From NCBI GenBank assembly GCA_012932865.1, contig SAXG01000104.1, positions 1-64,000 of the forward strand: a stretch of 64,000 nucleotides of DNA, given 5' to 3'. Origin of the DNA: Amylostereum areolatum. Lineage: Eukaryota; Basidiomycota; Agaricomycetes; Russulales; Stereaceae. Numbering within the stretch: position 1 is the first letter of the stretch; every line of letters starts with the position of its first letter. Below are positions 62,996 to 64,000 of the stretch, piece by piece. The position numbers and the translations under genes were made by a program. The notes below the pieces were generated by a model, which was given only the letters and a program-made list of their open reading frames with translations, did no database searches and had not been told where the DNA came from.

Positions 62996-64000
62996 ATGCA
63001 GGCTGAAGTGATGGCTGTGAGCGATCTCATTGTCACAGAAGGAGACCGACATGCTCACCACAGTTCCCTTCAATCCTTGCGTCGTTCGCGTTCTCTACTG
63101 TAGTCGCGTATACTGCCCGTCGAACTCCTCATCGACATCTTCAAACGTGCAACACGCGTCAGGGACTCCAACGACGATGTTACAGTTCAAAGCCTCGTTT
63201 TCGTCCCCCAAAACGCTATACTTACCCCTCAACGACGCAAAGATGAACGGGCAACGCTCAGGACCCTCTCCTCCCTCGCCCTCGTTTCCCGACGGTTCAA
63301 CGAAATCGTCACACCGTTCCTATACAAACGCGCCATTATCACAGAGACAAACACCCGTTATCTTCTACGCACCCTCCTTTCTACGCCTCATTTAGCCGAG
63401 CACGTTCGACATGTTCTACTCGACCTCAAGGCTGCCGCATCCTTCCCCCTCCCGGGGCGACGTGTGCAAGAGGCTGAGCCCCACCTCCTGGCACTGTTTC
63501 CCCTCCTCACATGCGTGAGAGCTTTGACGATCAGCCTGGAGACGATGCATCGTTTCGACGACCCGATACTCAGCAACAAGCTTGCGCGTGCGATTGCCGC
63601 TGCTTTGTCCCCCACCCTACAAATGCTTTCCTTGCACGGAAGGGCATTGTATCTTTTCAAAAGATCCGAATTCGAGTCCCTCGCATCCTCAAGCGACAAT
63701 CTCAAGTCGTATGTCTTCGATTGCGACACCACACCCGCTCCCTTCGAATCGCACCCCGCGTTCGTGACCAAGACCATGGACCATTTCTCATTCGTCTATC
63801 GTCTCGAGCACTACGCCACTAATTATGACCTCAACTTCTGGAACATTACGCACCTCACCCTATCGCTTCTGTGGCATACCATAGACACGCCAGAAGTCGT
63901 CCAGGCGCTGTACAACACCGTCGCAAAGGAATGCCCCAACCTCGCCTACTTCGCCCTCATCGGCCACGTTATGGATCTTTGTTTCTTCCTCAAAGTCTCC
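62996..64000 (+). CDS. F-box-like/LRR-type protein, 3' end beyond the window
   Basis: Coding from 63104 to the window edge is uninterrupted. It begins SRILPVELLIDIFKRAT, a typical F-box start, continues LSSLALVSRRFNEIVTPFLYKRAII (second half of the F-box), then Leu-rich segments (HLLALFPLLTCVRALTISLETM, NITHLTLSLLW). The proposed first exon is 62996-63016 (MQAEVMA) joined over an 87-bp intron (63017-63103); the start is less certain than the body. It likely recruits a protein to the SCF ubiquitin ligase. It belongs to the same broad class as the genes at 31703 and 35478 but is more distant. The C-terminus is not visible. Confidence 0.7.

Noticed and set aside
1..64000. tRNA, rRNA and CRISPR arrays
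   Set aside because: No tRNA B-box/cloverleaf that I could fold by eye, no rRNA-like sequence and no spaced direct-repeat array.

Overview
This window looks like nuclear DNA from a filamentous basidiomycete, most likely an Agaricomycete. The supported genes carry short (about 45-60 bp) GT-AG introns, often with a CTNAC-like branch site. Coding regions are GC-rich. There is a large hypothetical gene family and there are F-box-like proteins of a style common in mushrooms. The two full-length Ty3/gypsy chromoviruses have the fungal layout (gag, protease, RT, RNase H, integrase, chromodomain). I see no tRNA or rRNA genes and no CRISPR array, and nothing suggests a bacterial or organellar origin. 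Gene models were built by hand from reading frames and splice signals.

Layout. Positions 1-9,700 hold a cluster of lineage-specific genes, mostly divergent pairs. Three of them encode a Zn(II)2Cys6-like cluster followed by a coiled coil. One is intact on the minus strand (4430-6171), one is short and intact (3402-4294), and one is interrupted by a TAG at exactly the position of a conserved Trp (6390-7989). A fragment of the splicing factor SF3B1 gene lies among them (about 2590-2937). Positions 10,244-12,351 are a TIR-bounded non-autonomous element filled by a GC-rich minisatellite. A conserved hypothetical gene follows (13641-14771). Two LTR retrotransposons occupy 15129-22224 and 23467-30980, in the same orientation and only 1.24 kb apart; both have 5-bp target duplications and (nearly) identical LTRs. 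Positions 31,700-36,900 hold two F-box-like paralogues, the first broken by a TAG. A protein-kinase-like gene lies at 39606-40973. About 41,000-47,500 is mostly without supportable genes.

The right part (47.5-62.2 kb) is ordinary gene-dense sequence: a malate/TDT (SLAC1-fold) transporter, the mitochondrial phosphate carrier, DHBP synthase (riboflavin pathway), a kinetochore Nnf1-like protein, a nuclear coiled-coil protein, and a second kinase paralogous to the first. The window ends inside a third F-box-like gene.

The strongest unusual signals are these. Both retrotransposons show a Tf1-like self-priming arrangement, in which the predicted RNA 5' end is complementary to the primer-binding site. 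Both share a gag/pol junction at TTTTTGA. The Zn-cluster/coiled-coil family has conserved exon structure and a TAG-for-TGG change in one copy. The TIR element carries a 94-bp higher-order repeat. There is also a dense cluster of GACTGTGC/GCACAGTC palindromic motifs.
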